Shown here one piece after another: positions 62,225-64,000 of a stretch of 64,000 bases of DNA. A model generated the notes under the pieces. That model searched no databases, was not told the origin of the DNA, and saw only the letters and a program-made list of their open reading frames with translations. The stretch is from Salmonirosea aquatica (GTDB lineage Bacteria > Bacteroidota > Bacteroidia > Cytophagales > Spirosomataceae): assembly GCF_009296315.1 (NCBI RefSeq), contig NZ_WHLY01000002.1:2604001-2668000 (forward strand), written 5' to 3'. How positions within the stretch are numbered: position 1 is the first letter of the stretch; each line of letters begins with the position of its first letter. A program made the translations under genes and the position numbers.

Positions 62225-63100
62225 TTACAGACCTGCGGTTTCCACCTCGCTGGCTATCTTTCGCACCAAACCCTGTAGTACTTTTCCGGGTCCACACTCA
62301 ACGAAAGAAGTAGCACCGTCGGCTACCATTCTCTCGACGGATTGGGTCCAGCGAACGGGGGCCGTGAGTTGGGCAATCAGATTGGTCTTGATCGAGTCAA
62401 TATCGGTTGAGGGACAAGCCGTAACGTTTTGGTAAATCGGGCAACGGGGAGGTTGTAAGCGGGTTTGCTCAATGGCCTTCGCTAATTCCTCGCGGGCAGG
62501 CTCCATGAGGGGCGAATGAAACGCGCCGCCGACCGGCAATGGTAGTGCGCGCTTAGCACCGGCCTCTTTCAATTTTTCGCATGCGATCCGGATACCCTCC
62601 ATGGTACCCGAAATAACAACCTGGCCCGGACAATTATAGTTGGCCGGAACGATGATTTCGTCTTTAATCGAAGCGCACACCTCTTCTATGACTTCATCAG
62701 GAAGCCCCAGAATGGCCGCCATCGTAGAAGGCTGTATTTCACAGGCTTTCTGCATGGCATCAGCGCGCTGAGCTACCAGTTTCAGGCCATCCTCAAAAGA
62801 TAGTCCTCCCGCCGCCACCAGGGCGGAGAATTCACCCAGAGAGTGGCCTGCTACCATGGCGGGGTCAAAATTGGGCGTCACGGTAGCCAGTACCACGGAA
62901 TGCAGAAATATGGCGGGTTGGGTTACGTTAGTCTGTTTGAGTTCTTCATCCGTACCTTCAAACATGATCCGGGTAAGCTCGAAGTCCAGGATTTTATTGG
63001 CCTGTTCGAAGAGATGCTGAGCCTGAGATGAAGATTGGTATAAGTCCGCACCCATACCTTTGAATTGAGATCCCTGGCCGGGAAAAACGTATGCCTTCAT
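62225..63100 (-). CDS. fabD: Malonyl-CoA:ACP transacylase
   Basis: A 291-residue enzyme with KAYVFPGQGSQFKGMGADLY, the nucleophile Ser87 in AGHSLGEFSALVAAGG, RADAMQKACE and GGAFHSPLMEPAREELAKAI (catalytic His). It loads malonate onto ACP in fatty-acid synthesis. It stands alone here, separate from the acpP-fabF cluster 14 kb away. The 166 bp upstream (63101-63266) shows no gene. Confidence 0.96.
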   Translation of the reverse strand: MKAYVFPGQGSQFKGMGADLYQSSSQAQHLFEQANKILDFELTRIMFEGTDEELKQTNVTQPAIFLHSVVLATVTPNFDPAMVAGHSLGEFSALVAAGGLSFEDGLKLVAQRADAMQKACEIQPSTMAAILGLPDEVIEEVCASIKDEIIVPANYNCPGQVVISGTMEGIRIACEKLKEAGAKRALPLPVGGAFHSPLMEPAREELAKAIEQTRLQPPRCPIYQNVTACPSTDIDSIKTNLIAQLTAPVRWTQSVERMVADGATSFVECGPGKVLQGLVRKIASEVETAGL

Positions 63101-63266
63101 ATTACGTGTTAATTGTGACGGGGTCCGTTACGCCGGAGCGGCCCGTACGATGATAGGATAAGTGAATAGATCGAATGTTAACTGTCCCATTTTTGGAAAC
63201 GATACGAGCTAACAAGGCCAATAAAGCATTATTCTCCTATTCTATCAAATACCCCCCCAAATTGGT

Positions 63267-63656
63267 TCACAGAAAACGAGCGCGTAATTGGGGGGTAGGC
63301 AGGCGGCATTCCGTACGTTTGCCAAACCAGCGGTACCTATTTTGGGCTATGCGGGTATAGAGCCAATCGCGCCAGGCACGGGGTATTATTCTGAAACCAT
63401 ACAGGAGCGACCACCCTCCGCCCAGTAGTTTCATTACTTCCACCGCGGCCTCCGATTTCTGGTAGGGTTTCCCGTTCACTAATAGAATAAAACTGTCGTA
63501 GTCCTGCGCGAGAAGACCCAAACGTTGGAGTACTACTTTGCCGGCTTCGGATTGCAGGGAGGCAAATTTTAGCCTCCCTTTCTTGTCCCGATCAATCAAG
63601 AAATTGACGGCGCTATTGCACAGATTACACACGCCATCAAAATATACCACATTCAT
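63267..63656 (-). CDS. DCC-family thiol-disulfide oxidoreductase (DUF393)
   Basis: A 129-residue protein with the hallmark VVYFDGVCNLCNSAVNFLID (DGVCxxC, Cys10 and Cys13), FASLQSEAGK, and a C-terminal PRAWRDWLYTRIAQNRYRWF that is conserved in the family. It is thought to act on thiols, membrane-associated or soluble. Its ATG overlaps the preceding gene's stop by one base (TGATG), so they are probably co-translated. Confidence 0.9.
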   Translation of the reverse strand: MNVVYFDGVCNLCNSAVNFLIDRDKKGRLKFASLQSEAGKVVLQRLGLLAQDYDSFILLVNGKPYQKSEAAVEVMKLLGGGWSLLYGFRIIPRAWRDWLYTRIAQNRYRWFGKRTECRLPTPQLRARFL

Positions 63657-64000
63657 CAGCGCAGCAATTGAATCCAGCCTTTCAGGATCAGGGGTTGCCC
63701 CGGCCTGACGACCGATTCGAAGGTCACGCTGGCTTCATAGTAGTACTGGCCAGCAGCGGCGTCCTGTCCGCCGGTGGTCTTGCCGTTCCAGTTAATGTCC
63801 AGATCGGTCGTTTCAAACACTTTTACCCCCCAGCGATTGTAGACTCTGAACGTAACAGTTTCTATAAAGGTAGGGCAGTTCAGTGGCTTGAAAGTATCGT
63901 TTTTCCCATCGCCATTCGGAGTAAACACATTGGGCAGGGCAAACTGGGGACAGTTGTCCTTGCATACCAGGTTACTCGGCGCACTTTCATTGCCATAGCG
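63656..64000 (-). CDS. T9SS/gliding-motility cargo protein, C-terminal end only
   Basis: The visible 114 residues are the end of a larger protein running off the right edge. LPNVFTPNGDGKNDTFKPLN, then CPTFIETVTFRVYNRWGVKV and WIQLLR at the end, form a gliding-motility-associated (CHU_C, type B sorting) domain used by the type IX secretion system. The preceding SAPSNLVCKDNCPQFA is the usual linker. The protein should be a large secreted or surface adhesin-like product; its body lies outside the window. The reading frame continues to the window edge, so the protein starts further right. Confidence 0.9.
   Translation of the reverse strand, partial: RYGNESAPSNLVCKDNCPQFALPNVFTPNGDGKNDTFKPLNCPTFIETVTFRVYNRWGVKVFETTDLDINWNGKTTGGQDAAAGQYYYEASVTFESVVRPGQPLILKGWIQLLR

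Larger units (their letters stand above)
1..64000. repeat. Dispersed over-represented palindrome GGTACC
   Basis: By eye there are about 19 GGTACC sites in the first 8.5 kb and about 12 between 20 and 25 kb, i.e. roughly 2 per kb. About 0.25 per kb is expected for a random 6-mer. Sites occur in all reading frames, on both gene orientations and between genes. They are sparse in AT-rich islands such as the HNH gene. Confidence 0.75.

Overview
The window looks like a chromosomal segment of a Bacteroidota bacterium, most likely Cytophagales (Spirosomaceae/Dyadobacter-like). The reasons are the gene families (T9SS/gliding-type C-terminal sorting domains, DUF1080, DUF5777, DUF6265, BatA/DUF4175 operon, SPOR lipoprotein, many Gfo/Idh, ThuA and sulfatase genes), promoters of the TAnnTTTG type rather than Shine-Dalgarno-rich starts, and mid-range GC. 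No ribosomal RNA, CRISPR array, phage or insertion sequence was seen. One tRNA (Gln, TTG) is present. The hexamer GGTACC is strikingly frequent throughout, at about two per kb.

Layout. 1-5.7 kb: two tandem TldD/TldE metalloprotease pairs on the minus strand, with Tat-like signals only on the TldD members. 5.9-14.3 kb: a DUF1080 hydrolase, then a DUF58/BatA/DUF4175/BatA-like envelope operon interrupted by a reverse-oriented zeta-toxin-like module whose toxin gene is frameshifted by a perfect 14-bp tandem duplication. 14.3-18.8 kb: DUF6265, an AT-rich HNH endonuclease, an endonuclease III-like glycosylase and an OmpR-type two-component system. 19-31 kb: a minus-strand catabolic block (sulfatase, BNR/VPS10-like protein, Gfo/Idh/MocA oxidoreductase, SDR, a UxuA-GH67 fusion, ThuA), consistent with glucuronoxylan or glucuronate use. 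31-36 kb: purple-acid-phosphatase-like secreted enzyme, GDPD-like esterase, ECF sigma factor with a membrane-spanning partner.

36-44.6 kb: a co-oriented redox/signalling block. It holds a Rieske lipoprotein, DUF5777 barrel, YceI, an iron-sulfur repair di-iron protein, a cNMP-domain histidine kinase, a receiver fused to a CxxC-less thioredoxin-reductase-like flavoprotein, a UBP-type zinc finger, bestrophin and beta-carbonic anhydrase. The kinase/receiver-flavoprotein/UBP trio is the best candidate here for an uncharacterised system.

44.6-64 kb: beta-helix protein, a frameshifted PAP2 phosphatase, then largely core genes: kdsA, acpP-fabF-rnc, an Hsp20 gene with an in-frame stop, a DegP/HtrA protease, gmd, a SPOR lipoprotein, murB, a ROK kinase, an SDR, mlaE-mlaF, a flippase, a TetR regulator, tRNA-Gln, fabD, a DCC protein and the 3' end of a T9SS cargo gene. 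Four coding regions are interrupted (14-bp duplication, two lost bases in C6/G6 tracts, one nonsense codon). That is either real decay or phase variation, or partly homopolymer sequencing error.
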